A stretch of DNA of 64,000 nt from Phenylobacterium conjunctum (GCF_042679085.1 NZ_JBHTLQ010000015.1:1-64000); one strand, 5' to 3'; positions 26,604-36,486 are shown, counted from the first letter of the stretch. Translations and numbers: made by a program. Notes: a model not told the origin generated them from the sequence alone.

Positions 26604-28130
26604 ATGGCCTACCGATCCTTGCGGGACTTCATCGCCAAGCTCGAAGCCGCCGGCGAGCTCGTCCGGGTCAGCGAGCCCGTCTCCTCCGTCCTGGAGATGA
26701 CCGAGATCCAGCGCCGCCTGCTGGCCACCGGCGGCCCCGCCGTGCTGTTCGAGAACGTCATCCGCGCCGACGGCCAGCCGTCGTCAATGCCCTGCCTGGT
26801 CAACCTGTTCGGCACGGTGAAGCGGGTGGCCATGGGCGTCACCCTCGACGGGGTCGAGCGCACCACCGCCGGCGAGCTGCGCGAAGTGGGCGAACTCCTG
26901 GCCTTCCTGCGCAATCCCACCCCGCCGCGCGGCTTCCGCGACGCCATGGAGATGCTGCCGCTCGCCCAGACCGTCATGTCCATGCGGCCCAACACCGTGA
27001 AGAAGGCGCCGGTGCAGGAGGTGGTGCTGAAGGGCGACCAGGTCGACCTCACCCAGCTGCCGATCCAGACCTGCTGGCCGGGTGAGCCCGCCCCCCTGAT
27101 CACCTGGCCGCTGATCGTGACCAAGGGCCCGTCCGAAGACCGCGAGGACGACTACAATCTCGGCATCTACCGCATGCAGGTGCTCTCGAAGAACCGCACC
27201 ATCATGCGCTGGCTGGCCCACCGCGGCGGCGCCCAGCATCACCAGCGCTGGAAGAAGGCCGGCAAGCGCGAGCCCCTGCCCGCGGCCGCCGTCATCGGCG
27301 CCGATCCCGGCACGATCCTGGCCGCCGTCACCCCGGTGCCCGACACCCTCAGCGAATACCAGTTCGCGGGCCTGATGCGCGGCAAGAAGCTGGACCTGGT
27401 CCCCGCCAAGACCGTGCCCCTGATGGTCCCGGCCCAGGCCGAGATCGTGCTCGAGGGCCACGTCCTGCTGGACGAGTACGCCGACGAGGGCCCCTACGGC
27501 GACCACACCGGCTACTATAATTCCGTCGAACGCTTCCCGGTGTTCGAGGTCAGCGCCATCACCATGCGCCGCGACCCGATCTACCTGACCACCTTCACCG
27601 GCCGGCCGCCGGACGAGCCCAGCGTGCTGGGCGAGGCCCTGAACGAGGTCTTCATCCCCCTGCTGCGCCAGCAGTTCCCGGAGATTGTCGACTTCTGGCT
27701 GCCGCCGGAGGGCTGCTCCTACCGGATCGCCGTGGTGTCGATGAAGAAGGCCTATCCCGGTCACGCCAAGCGCGTGATGATGGGCGTCTGGAGCTATCTG
27801 CGCCAGTTCATGTACACCAAGTGGGTCATCGTCGTGGATGACGACGTCGACGCCCGCGACTGGAAGGACGTCATGTGGGCCCTGTCGACCCGCATGGACC
27901 CGGCCCGCGACATCACCGTCATCGAGAACACCCCCATCGACTACCTGGACTTCGCCTCGCCGGAGAGCGGCCTGGGCTCCAAGATCGGGCTGGACGCCAC
28001 CAACAAGTGGCCGCCTGAGACCCACCGCGAATGGGGCGAAAAGCTCGGCATGGACCAGGCCACCATCGACCTCGTCACCGAGAAATGGGCCAAGCTCGGC
28101 CTGCCGGGTTCAGGCGATCCGGTGAAGTAA
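26604..28130 (+). CDS. ubiD: UbiD-family decarboxylase
   Basis: This is a 508-residue prenylated-FMN-dependent decarboxylase, predicted to decarboxylate 3-polyprenyl-4-hydroxybenzoate after UbiA. Recognisable parts are the N-terminal RDFIAKLEAAGELVRV, the IQTCWPGEPAPLITWPLIVTKG-type segment, and the active-site DEGPYGDHTGYY (about 295-306). The start has AGGAGCAG seven bases upstream. No ubiX (cofactor prenylation) is in the window. UbiD relatives also act on other aromatics, but length and sequence fit the ubiquinone enzyme. Confidence 0.92.
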   Translation: MAYRSLRDFIAKLEAAGELVRVSEPVSSVLEMTEIQRRLLATGGPAVLFENVIRADGQPSSMPCLVNLFGTVKRVAMGVTLDGVERTTAGELREVGELLAFLRNPTPPRGFRDAMEMLPLAQTVMSMRPNTVKKAPVQEVVLKGDQVDLTQLPIQTCWPGEPAPLITWPLIVTKGPSEDREDDYNLGIYRMQVLSKNRTIMRWLAHRGGAQHHQRWKKAGKREPLPAAAVIGADPGTILAAVTPVPDTLSEYQFAGLMRGKKLDLVPAKTVPLMVPAQAEIVLEGHVLLDEYADEGPYGDHTGYYNSVERFPVFEVSAITMRRDPIYLTTFTGRPPDEPSVLGEALNEVFIPLLRQQFPEIVDFWLPPEGCSYRIAVVSMKKAYPGHAKRVMMGVWSYLRQFMYTKWVIVVDDDVDARDWKDVMWALSTRMDPARDITVIENTPIDYLDFASPESGLGSKIGLDATNKWPPETHREWGEKLGMDQATIDLVTEKWAKLGLPGSGDPVK

Positions 28131-28136
28131 GAGCAT

Positions 28137-28289
28137 CCTTCTCCCCTTGCGGGAGAAGGTGGCCTGGCGGAGCCAGGTCGGATGAGGGGTCTCTCAGACC
28201 TCTCATCCTCACCATCAGCTCAAGCCGGACAAGCAAGCAAGACCCCTCATCCGGCCCTTCGGGCCACCTTCTCCCACAAGGGGAGAAGG
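28137..28289. repeat. Inverted-repeat intergenic element (CCTTCTCCC ends)
   Basis: This is a 153-bp element whose ends CCTTCTCCCCTTGCGGGAGAAGG and CCTTCTCCCACAAGGGGAGAAGG are each hairpins. Inside them GTGGCC...GGCCAC and GGATGAGGGG...CCCCTCATCC pair across the element. The middle (about 28190-28240) is unpaired. It fills most of the gap between ubiD and the MAPEG gene and is a textbook dispersed alphaproteobacterial palindromic repeat. Confidence 0.8.
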
Positions 28290-28368
28290 GCCGCACGCGC
28301 ACCCCCTTGCCCTCGCCGCCGTTTCCGTCTCCAACTGCCTCCCACGTCGCGGTCAGGAGAACAGCGTT

Positions 28369-28770
28369 ATGGACACCATCACCTCCGGCCACGCCGCCGC
28401 CCTCTGGGTGGGGCTCAATCTCTTCCTGCTCTTGACCCTGTCCCTGCTGGTCGTGCGCCAGCGCCAGCGGCACAAGGTGGCCCTGGGCGATGGCGGGGTG
28501 CCCGAGCTCGCCCAGGCGATCCGCACCTTCGGCAACGCCACCGAATATGTCCCCGCCGCCCTGGTCGGCCTGGCGGTCCTGGCCATTGTCGAGGCCCCGC
28601 CGCTGGCCATCCACGTGGCCGGTTTCGTGTTCTTCGTGGGCCGCGTGCTGCACGCCGTCGGCCTGTCCAGCTCGGGCGGGACCTCTTTCCCCCGCGCCAT
28701 CGGCATCCTGATGACCTGGATCGGCTACGTCTTCCTGGGCGCGGTCCTGTTGTTCTACGCCGTCGCCTGA
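28369..28770 (+). CDS. MAPEG-family membrane protein
   Basis: This is a 133-residue protein with four predicted membrane helices in the MAPEG pattern (membrane-associated proteins in eicosanoid and glutathione metabolism). The conserved stretch is GVPELAQAIRTFGNATEYVP, followed by FFVGRVLHAVGL. Bacterial members are often glutathione transferases or peroxidases of unknown physiological substrate. AGGAG lies nine bases upstream of ATG 28369. Confidence 0.88.
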   Translation: MDTITSGHAAALWVGLNLFLLLTLSLLVVRQRQRHKVALGDGGVPELAQAIRTFGNATEYVPAALVGLAVLAIVEAPPLAIHVAGFVFFVGRVLHAVGLSSSGGTSFPRAIGILMTWIGYVFLGAVLLFYAVA

Positions 28771-28798
28771 GCTTGCCGCGGGCGCGTCCGCCAGCCAT

Positions 28799-30139
28799 AT
28801 GGCGGGGATGGATGAAAACCTGCTAGCCGATGTCGTCGCCGCCGCCCTGAAGGCTGGAGCCGACGCCGCCGAAGCCGTGGGCGCCGAACGCAGCGCCTTC
28901 GGGGTCAATGTCCGCCTGGGCGAACTGGAAGAGGTCGAGCGCGAGGAGTCCCGCGACATCGGCCTGCGGGTCTTTGTCGGCCAGCGCCAGGCCACCGTCT
29001 CCGGCTCCGATATCTCGGCTGAGGCCCGCGCCAAGCTGGTGGAACGCGCCGTGGCCATGGCCCGGCTCGCCCCGGAAGACCCCTATGCGGGCCTGGCTGA
29101 TCCCAGCCTCTACGCCAAGGGCGCCCTGCCCGACCTCGACCTGTTCGACGGCTCGGAGCCGACGCCGGAAACCCTCGAGGCCCGCGCCCGCGCCGCCGAG
29201 GACGCCGCACGCGCCATGCCGCGGATCAGCAATTCCGAAGGCGGCTCGGCCTCGCACTCCAGCGCCGTCTGGCGCCTGGTCACCTCGGCCGGCTTCTCCG
29301 GGACCCACCGGGCCTCGGGCTTTTCGGTCGGTGCCTCGGTTGTGGCCGGAGAAGGCGACGAGATGGAAAGCGGCTATGACGGCCGCTCCACCCGCTGGCA
29401 GTCTGACCTGCCCTCGCCGGAGGCCATCGGCGCCGAGGCCGGTCGTCGCGCCGCCGCCCGCCTGGGCGCGCGCAAGATCGCCTCGACCACCGCCCCGGTG
29501 ATCTTCGAGAACCGCCTGGCCACCTCGCTGATCGGTCCGCTGATCGGCGCCATCTCTGGCCCCTCGATCGCCCGCGGCACCTCGTTCCTGAAGGACAAGC
29601 TGGGCCAGCAGGTCTTCGCCAAGGGGATCCGCATCACCGATGACCCGCACAAGGTCCGCGGCCTCGGCTCCTCGCCCTTCGACGACGAGGGCGTCGCCAA
29701 CCGCGCCTGGGACCTGATCGATGACGGCGTCCTGACCACCTGGCTCATGAACACCTCGTCGGCCCGCCAGCTGGGCCTGGCCTCCACCGGCCATGCGTCG
29801 CGCGGCCTGGCCGGCCCCGCCGGGGTGTCGACCTCCAACCTCACGGTCCAGCCGGGGGACAAGGACCAGGCGGCCCTGATGCGCGACGCAGGGAGCGGCG
29901 TTCTGATCACCTCGATGTTCGGCCCCTCGCTGAACGGCAACACCGGCGACTGGTCGGTGGGCTGTGCGGGCTTCTGGTTCGAGGGCGGCGAGATCGCTTA
30001 TCCGGTCAACGAGATCACCGTGGCCGGCAACCTCATCGACATCTACGCCCGGCTGGTTCCGGGCTCGGACCTGGAGATCCGCGGCTCTGCCAACGCGCCC
30101 TCGATCCTGGTCGACGGACTGGCCATCGCGGGGAAATGA
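28799..30139 (+). CDS. pmbA: TldD/PmbA family protein TldE
   Basis: This is the non-zinc partner of TldD, 446 residues, lacking an HExxxH motif as expected. The N-terminal half has LGELEEVEREESRDIGLRVF-type sequence, and the C-terminal half has RGTSFLKDKLGQQVF and SNLTVQPGD. Together with TldD it forms the peptide-degrading heterodimer. Either ATG 28799 or ATG 28808 may be the start; neither has a convincing Shine-Dalgarno. Its end overlaps the phosphatase gene by 4 bases. Confidence 0.92.
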   Translation: MAGMDENLLADVVAAALKAGADAAEAVGAERSAFGVNVRLGELEEVEREESRDIGLRVFVGQRQATVSGSDISAEARAKLVERAVAMARLAPEDPYAGLADPSLYAKGALPDLDLFDGSEPTPETLEARARAAEDAARAMPRISNSEGGSASHSSAVWRLVTSAGFSGTHRASGFSVGASVVAGEGDEMESGYDGRSTRWQSDLPSPEAIGAEAGRRAAARLGARKIASTTAPVIFENRLATSLIGPLIGAISGPSIARGTSFLKDKLGQQVFAKGIRITDDPHKVRGLGSSPFDDEGVANRAWDLIDDGVLTTWLMNTSSARQLGLASTGHASRGLAGPAGVSTSNLTVQPGDKDQAALMRDAGSGVLITSMFGPSLNGNTGDWSVGCAGFWFEGGEIAYPVNEITVAGNLIDIYARLVPGSDLEIRGSANAPSILVDGLAIAGK

Positions 30140-30927
30140 GCTTCGAGGCCGACCTTGCCCTGATCCGAGACGCGGCCCACGCGGCCGGGGCGCTCGCCTC
30201 GCGCATGCGCGACGCCGGCCTGACCATCGAGATGAAGGCCGGCGATTCCCCGGTCACCGACGCCGACCTAGCCGTCGACCGCCTGCTGATCGACACCCTG
30301 CGCACCGCCCGCCCGGACTATGGCTGGCTGTCGGAGGAGACGGCCGACAACCTCGACCGTCTGGCCTGCCGCCGCCTCTTCGTGGTCGACCCGATCGACG
30401 GCACCCGCGCCTATATGAAGGGCCGGCCGTGGTGGTCAGTCTCCATCGCCGTGATCGAGGATGACCAGCCGGTCGCCGGCGTGGTCTTCGCCCCCGACGT
30501 CAACGAGACCTATTGCGCGATCCGCGGCGCCGGTGCGCGGCGCAATGACGCGCCCATCGCGCCGTCGACCCGCGCCGAACTCGAAGGCGCGGGCATGGTC
30601 GGCGATGTGCGGATGTTCCAGCATCCCGCCTGGCCCCAGCCCTGGCCGTCCATGCGGATCGAGGCGCGCAACTCCACCGCCTATCGCATGTGCCTTGTGG
30701 CGGCTGGGGAATTCGACGCCGCCCTGGCCCTGGTGGCCAAGGCCGACTGGGACCTGGCCGCCGCCGACCTGATCGCCCGCGAGGCCGGCGCCGTCGCCTG
30801 CGACCATCTCGGGCGCCCCTTCGCCTATAACGGCCCGAACCCGTCGCAACACAGCCTGCTGTGCGCTGCGCCCGGCGTGGCGCCATTGATCCTTAACCGG
30901 GTCTCGCATATCGCCTTGGGCAATTGA
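30136..30927 (+). CDS. Inositol monophosphatase/CysQ-family phosphatase
   Basis: This is a 263-residue Mg-dependent, lithium-sensitive-type phosphatase. Metal-binding motifs are SEE (about 66-68), DPIDGTRAYMKG (about 84-95) and WDLAAADLIAREAGA (about 202-216). In this family CysQ hydrolyses 3'-phosphoadenosine 5'-phosphate, and close relatives act on inositol or histidinol phosphate, so the substrate is not certain. It is translationally coupled to pmbA and followed 17 bases later by a DUF4170 gene. Confidence 0.88.
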   Translation: MSFEADLALIRDAAHAAGALASRMRDAGLTIEMKAGDSPVTDADLAVDRLLIDTLRTARPDYGWLSEETADNLDRLACRRLFVVDPIDGTRAYMKGRPWWSVSIAVIEDDQPVAGVVFAPDVNETYCAIRGAGARRNDAPIAPSTRAELEGAGMVGDVRMFQHPAWPQPWPSMRIEARNSTAYRMCLVAAGEFDAALALVAKADWDLAAADLIAREAGAVACDHLGRPFAYNGPNPSQHSLLCAAPGVAPLILNRVSHIALGN

Positions 30928-30944
30928 TTCCGTAAGGGAACTTC

Positions 30945-31181
30945 ATGCCTCATCGTCAACTTCTCCACCTCGTCATCGGCGGCGAGCTGGAGGACGTGGA
31001 ACACAACACGTTCCGCGACCTCTCCAAGGTCGACCTGGTCGGCGCCTACGCCAGCTACGAGGAAGCCCTCGCCGCCTGGCGCGCCAAGGCCCAGTCCACC
31101 GTCGACAACGCCCTGATGCGCTACTTCATCATCCACGCTCACAAGCTGCTCAGCCCGAGCGACGACCCCGACCACCACTAA
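30945..31181 (+). CDS. DUF4170 family protein
   Basis: This is a 78-residue conserved alphaproteobacterial protein, recognised by LHLVIGGELEDV, KVDLVGAYASYEEALAAWRAKAQ and MRYFIIHAHKLL. Function unknown. AAGGGAA lies before the ATG. It is the third gene of the pmbA-phosphatase unit. Its last 32 bases overlap the convergent DUF1287 gene. Confidence 0.85.
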   Translation: MPHRQLLHLVIGGELEDVEHNTFRDLSKVDLVGAYASYEEALAAWRAKAQSTVDNALMRYFIIHAHKLLSPSDDPDHH

Positions 31182-31809
31182 GGTCGGCGCGCGGGAGGGG
31201 CGGCCCCCACCGATAGTGTCCATGCGCCGCATGGATCGCCATCAGGGCCAGAGGCTCCTCCCGCGTTCCACCGCCGTTGTTCTGCACGATGCGCGGCCAC
31301 AGGCCGCCCGCCACCACGATCGCCACATGCGGCCGGCCGCCGGGCAAGGTCAGCCAGGTCAACAGATCGCCCGGCCGCAACGCCCCGCTGAAATCCACTC
31401 CAAGCCGCCAGCCGTCAGCTTCCCAGAGCTTCGCGCCCTGCCGCCGCCAGAAGGTCTCCAGGTTCGGGACCCGGCGATGATCGATATTGGCGTCCGGTCG
31501 CTTCAGCCCCCAGGTGGTAGGATAGGCGGCGAAGTCGCCGGCCATGTCCTCGTGGATCAGCTGCTGCAGGTCCAGCCCCCAGGCGTCCCGCACAGCCCGC
31601 ACCACCACATCGGCGCAGACCCCGGTCCGGCGGGGCACGTCCCCGCCCGGATAGGCGAGCTTGCGATAGGCCGGATCATACCCGGGGGTCACGCCCACCT
31701 GCCGCCGCGCCGCCGCCGCCAGCCGCTCCCCCGGCGTTGCGGCCTGCCCGCCCGGCGCAGCCAGCTCCGCGCCCAGTCCAACCAGCACCGCACGCCGCGA
31801 AGGGGTCAT
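31150..31809 (-). CDS. DUF1287 family exported protein
   Basis: This is a 219-residue DUF1287 protein with a twin-arginine-like leader (MTPSRRAVLVGLG, cleavage likely near residue 23). Landmarks are GVCADVVVRAVRDAWGLDLQQLIHEDM, PNLETFWRRQG and HVAIVVAGG, the Cys/His pattern of an NlpC/P60-like fold, so cell-wall amidase activity is possible but unproven. ATG 31809 has GGGAGC at good spacing. An SOS-type promoter element lies about 200 bases upstream but points more convincingly the other way. Confidence 0.85.
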   Translation of the reverse strand: MTPSRRAVLVGLGAELAAPGGQAATPGERLAAAARRQVGVTPGYDPAYRKLAYPGGDVPRRTGVCADVVVRAVRDAWGLDLQQLIHEDMAGDFAAYPTTWGLKRPDANIDHRRVPNLETFWRRQGAKLWEADGWRLGVDFSGALRPGDLLTWLTLPGGRPHVAIVVAGGLWPRIVQNNGGGTREEPLALMAIHAAHGHYRWGPPLPRADLSGGRGRRSG

Positions 31810-31882
31810 GGCAGCTCCCAAAGCCAAGACGCCCAGCCTGCACCAAACAGGATTGAGGCGAAACCTCCCCCACCCTCCGCAC

Positions 31883-31979
31883 ATCCCGGCGAATGCCGGG
31901 ATCCAGGTGAAGCCTCGAGCGCACCCGGCAGATCAGCCGCCCAGCCCTATGACCTGGACCCCGGCCTTCGCCGGGGTGA
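31883..31979. repeat. Inverted-repeat intergenic element (ATCCCGGC / GCCGGGGT hairpins)
   Basis: Two hairpins, TCCCGGC-GAAT-GCCGGGA and CCCCGGC-CTTC-GCCGGGG, are followed or preceded by CCAGGT/ACCTGG, so the halves can pair with each other across about 45 bases. It is the same style as the elements at 2681 and 21108. Confidence 0.7.
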
Positions 31980-32001
31980 GCGGCGTGAGAGCAGCTTCAA
32001 C

Positions 32002-32030
32002 TTGACGAGAACAAAAAACGAACATATCGT
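32002..32030 (+). promoter_or_regulatory. SOS (LexA)-type promoter
   Basis: TTGACG (32002-32007) and TATCGT (32025-32030) are separated by 17 bases. The spacer contains GAAC-N7-GAAC (32009-32023), which on the other strand reads GTTCGTTTTTTGTTC, the exact alphaproteobacterial LexA box with its usual T-rich core. The site therefore looks like a LexA-repressed promoter firing rightward. No recognised SOS gene follows. Confidence 0.7.
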
Positions 32031-32051
32031 TTCCGTCAAGCCAATTCCATC

Positions 32052-32171
32052 GTGAATACAGCGCCTTGCCCCCGGCCGACGCCCCTTTGCGCCGCCGCCG
32101 AAACCCGTTCGTCAATGTTGACGTCAAAGCCCCAGCGCGTGGGGTTCAATACCACTGCAACAAGTGGCTAA
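32052..32171 (+). CDS. Tentative 39-aa ORF behind SOS promoter
   Basis: GTG 32052 opens a 39-codon frame (MNTAPCPRPTPLCAAAETRS... to TAA 32169-32171) about 15 bases after the predicted start of the SOS transcript. There is no Shine-Dalgarno and no recognised family, and no membrane helix like that of the Caulobacter SOS peptides SidA or DidA. It is listed only because of its position. Confidence 0.2.
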   Translation: MNTAPCPRPTPLCAAAETRSSMLTSKPQRVGFNTTATSG

Positions 32172-32180
32172 AGTCGGCGG

Positions 32181-32846
32181 CTACTCCCGCTTCACCAGCC
32201 CGTCGGTCAGCAGGCGGCCCCACATCTGGCTGCGGAAGTCGGCCTTGATGCCGGCCTCGTCATAGGCCGGGCTGTCCACCCATTCGAGGAAGGTCTGGCC
32301 CTGAGGCTCACCCTCGGCCAGGTAGCGCTCGAAGGTGTAGTCCAGCACCCCGGTCTTGCCCTGCTTCACGTGCAGGTACTTCAGGGACAGCTGGTCCAGG
32401 GCCTCGCGGATCGGCAGGCCCTTGCGGAAGTGCATGTAGAAGACGCTCATGATGCCGGCCCGGTCCGCGCCGGACTTGCAGTGCATCAGGGCCGGATACT
32501 CCAGGGTCTCGAACAGGGCCTTCGCGCCATGCACCCGCGCCCGGCTCGGCACCTCGCGCGAGGTGATGGTGAAGTCCACCATCTTCAGGCCCAGGCGCTC
32601 GCAGGCGTCCTTCTCCAGCGCATAGAAGCTGGCGTCGAACCCGCCGCGCAGGTTGACGATGGTCTTGATCCCTTGGGCCTTCCAGCGCTCGAGCTGGAAC
32701 GGCCACGGCTGGTTTGTCCGCACCAGCTCGTCGCTGATCCAGTGCGCGTTGGAGAACCTCAGCCGCAGATAGGCGTGGTCCTTCCAGAGGTAGTCCATAT
32801 AGGTCGCGAAGCGGCCGCGCGGGGTGGTCAGGTCGAAGTCGGCCAA
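32181..32846 (-). CDS. Tyrosine/dual-specificity phosphatase-like protein
   Basis: This is a 221-residue protein with the cysteine phosphatase loop HCKSGADRAG (C123, R129) and the upstream general-acid region KMVDFTITSREVPS. The N-terminal FSNAHWISDELVRTNQPWPFQLERWKAQGIKTIVNLR is typical of the 'DSP-fold, lipid/tyrosine phosphatase' group. The start is TTG 32846, with GGAG about seven bases upstream; no in-frame ATG gives a complete domain. It faces away from the lipid A operon, whose proximity suggests, without proof, a role in envelope phosphate chemistry. Confidence 0.82.
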   Translation of the reverse strand: MADFDLTTPRGRFATYMDYLWKDHAYLRLRFSNAHWISDELVRTNQPWPFQLERWKAQGIKTIVNLRGGFDASFYALEKDACERLGLKMVDFTITSREVPSRARVHGAKALFETLEYPALMHCKSGADRAGIMSVFYMHFRKGLPIREALDQLSLKYLHVKQGKTGVLDYTFERYLAEGEPQGQTFLEWVDSPAYDEAGIKADFRSQMWGRLLTDGLVKRE

Positions 32847-32974
32847 GGGGGGCTCCGGAAGGTCTTACGCCCCTAACTAAGGGCCTATGGGCGTGAACGG
32901 AAGCTTTGCGCGTCAAAGCCCCCTATATGGGCGTGGTCTTGACTTCACCGCGCCGACAGCCGACCCAGACCCCG

Positions 32975-34749
<1,775 letters not shown>

Positions 34750-34753
<4 letters not shown>

Positions 34754-35460
34754 AGAAGGTCCTGCGCAGCCCCGGCGTCCAGTGGTTCCTGGGCCTGATC
34801 CTGGCCGGCTATCTGATCCTGATCCGACGGACCACCCGCTGGACCCATGTGGGTCTGGAGAAGGTCGAGCCGGCGCTCAAGTCCGACCAGGGCGCCGTCG
34901 CCCTGTTCTGGCATGGGCGCATCCCCCTGTGCCTGGGCATCGGCCAGATCTGGTGGCCCAAGCAAAAGCTCCGCTGTCTGGTCTCGCCCTCGTCGGACGG
35001 GGAGTTCATCGCCCAGGCCCTGGCCCGCGCCCGTTTCCCGGCCATCCGCGCCTCTTCGGCCAAGAAGGGCGACAGCGCCAAGGCCCGCGCCGTGGTCGCC
35101 GCCTTCCGCGAGGCCATGAAGTGGGTGTCCGACGGCGGGGTCCTGATCGTGACGCCGGACGGCCCGCGCGGCCCCAACGAAGTGATCGCCTCGGGCTCGC
35201 TGCAGATCGCCAAGCGCACCGGCGCGCCGGTCTATCTGATGGGCCTGGCGGCCGCGCCCGCCACCCAGCTCGACACCTGGGACAAGGTGATGGTCGCCCG
35301 CCCCTTCGGCCGGGGCGCCACGGTCTGGGAAGGTCCCTTGCATGTGCCCGCCGACGCCGATGACGCCCGGATCGAGGAACTGATCGTCGAATGGTCGGCC
35401 CTGCTGTCGGCGGCGACGCGCAAGGCCGAGGAAATCGCCGGTTTCCGCCCTGCCGATTGA
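34750..35460 (+). CDS. DUF374 lysophospholipid acyltransferase-like protein
   Basis: This is a 236-residue LPLAT-superfamily protein (DUF374) with one N-terminal membrane anchor (about 8-24), the HGRIPLCLG-type catalytic His region (FWHGRIP, about 53-59) and VTPDGPRGPNE (about 134-144). Members are encoded next to lipid A or Kdo genes in many alphaproteobacteria and are thought to acylate or modify lipid A intermediates. It starts at GTG 34750, coupled to msbA by a 4-base overlap. Confidence 0.88.
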
Positions 35461-35490
35461 TCCCGCGGGCGTGCGGTGAGAGATAGGGTC

Positions 35491-36486
35491 ATGGCGCACG
35501 ACCATTCCGGCCACCACCATCACGACCACGACCATGCGCATGACCACGATCATGAGCATGACCATGGCCATGCGCACGGCCATCATGGTCACCACGGCCA
35601 TTCCCATGCGCCCAAGGACTTCGGTCGCGCCTTCGCCGTCGGCGTCGCCCTGAACTTCGGCTTCGTCCTGGTCGAGGCCGGCGCCGGGATCTGGACCCAT
35701 TCCCTGGCCCTGCTGGCTGACGCCGGTCACAATCTCTCGGACGTGCTGAGCCTGCTGCTGGCCTGGGGCGCGACCGTACTGGCCCGCCGTGCGCCCAGCG
35801 CCCGGCGGACCTATGGCCTGCGCAAGGGCACGATCCTGGCGTCCCTGGCCAACGCCGTCCTGCTGTTGGTGGCCGTCGGGGTCATCGTCAACGAGTCGGT
35901 GCGCCGCCTGCTGGAGCCTGCGGCCGTCGCGACCCTGCCGGTGATGATCACCGCCGGAATCGGGGTGGTGATCAATACGGCCACCGCCCTGATGTTCATG
36001 CGCGGTCACGACGACATGAACGTGCGCGGCGCCTTCCTGCACATGGCCGCCGACGCCGGGGTCTCCCTGGCGGTCGTGATCGGCGCAGGCGTCATGATGC
36101 TGACCGGCGGCCTGACCTGGCTGGACCCGGTGCTCAGCCTCGGCATCGCCCTGGTCATCGTGCTTGGCACCTGGTCGCTGCTGCGGGAGTCGGCGGACCT
36201 GGCCCTCGACGCCGCGCCCAAGGGGATCGATGTCGGCAAGGTGCGGAACTGGCTGGCCTCGCAGCCCGGCGTCACCGACGTCCACGACCTGCATATCTGG
36301 GCGATGAGCACCACCGAGACGGCCCTGACCGTCCACCTGACGCGGCCCGACAACGCCGACCCGGACGGCTTCCTGCACGCCACCTGCGAGGGCCTGGCGC
36401 ACAAGTTCAACATCGGCCACTGCACCTTGCAGGTCGAGGTCGGCGACGCCGCCCACTGCCGCCTCTCGCCCGCCGAGACCGTGTGA
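35491..36486 (+). CDS. Cation diffusion facilitator (Zn/Co/Cd efflux) with His-rich N-terminus
   Basis: This is a 331-residue CDF transporter: six helices and a cytoplasmic C-terminal domain. The first 40 residues are about half histidine (HxHDH repeats), a metal-sensing or chelating tail of the CzcD/ZitB kind. Metal-site motifs include LLADAGHNLSDVL and HMAADAGVS. It lies inside the lipid A/Kdo operon, ending with a 4-base overlap (GTGA) into waaA, so its expression is tied to lipopolysaccharide genes. ATG 35491 is preferred over GTG 35476 upstream because the His-rich part begins there and GAGATAGG precedes it. Confidence 0.9.
   Translation: MAHDHSGHHHHDHDHAHDHDHEHDHGHAHGHHGHHGHSHAPKDFGRAFAVGVALNFGFVLVEAGAGIWTHSLALLADAGHNLSDVLSLLLAWGATVLARRAPSARRTYGLRKGTILASLANAVLLLVAVGVIVNESVRRLLEPAAVATLPVMITAGIGVVINTATALMFMRGHDDMNVRGAFLHMAADAGVSLAVVIGAGVMMLTGGLTWLDPVLSLGIALVIVLGTWSLLRESADLALDAAPKGIDVGKVRNWLASQPGVTDVHDLHIWAMSTTETALTVHLTRPDNADPDGFLHATCEGLAHKFNIGHCTLQVEVGDAAHCRLSPAETV
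35500..35612 (+). repeat. His-codon microrepeat (CAC/CAT-GAC)
   Basis: This simple-sequence tract of CAC/CAT, GAC and GGC codons encodes the His-rich tail of the CDF transporter. Such trinucleotide runs tend to vary in length between strains. Confidence 0.8.

Larger units (their letters stand above)
31810..32180. other. Intergenic region DUF1287/phosphatase with repeat and SOS promoter
   Basis: In these 371 bases the first 70 carry the DUF1287 5' region. At 31883-31979 there is an inverted-repeat element, and at 32002-32030 an SOS-type promoter. From 32030 to 32180 only a weak 39-codon GTG frame (32052-32171) follows. No standard gene is evident. Confidence 0.6.

Noticed and set aside
26784..28025. 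A 413-codon minus-strand frame
   Set aside because: Antisense to ubiD; typical high-GC shadow.
31933..32127. A 64-codon minus-strand frame overlapping the SOS box
   Set aside because: It would start at TTG without a Shine-Dalgarno and runs through an inverted repeat; a short peptide there is not supported.
32066..32248. A 60-codon plus-strand frame overlapping the phosphatase 3' end
   Set aside because: Basic, Pro/Arg-rich and with no ribosome-binding site; overlaps a real gene on the other strand.
35500..35612. Simple-sequence tract
   Set aside because: Explained as the His-rich tail of the CDF transporter, not a separate genetic element.
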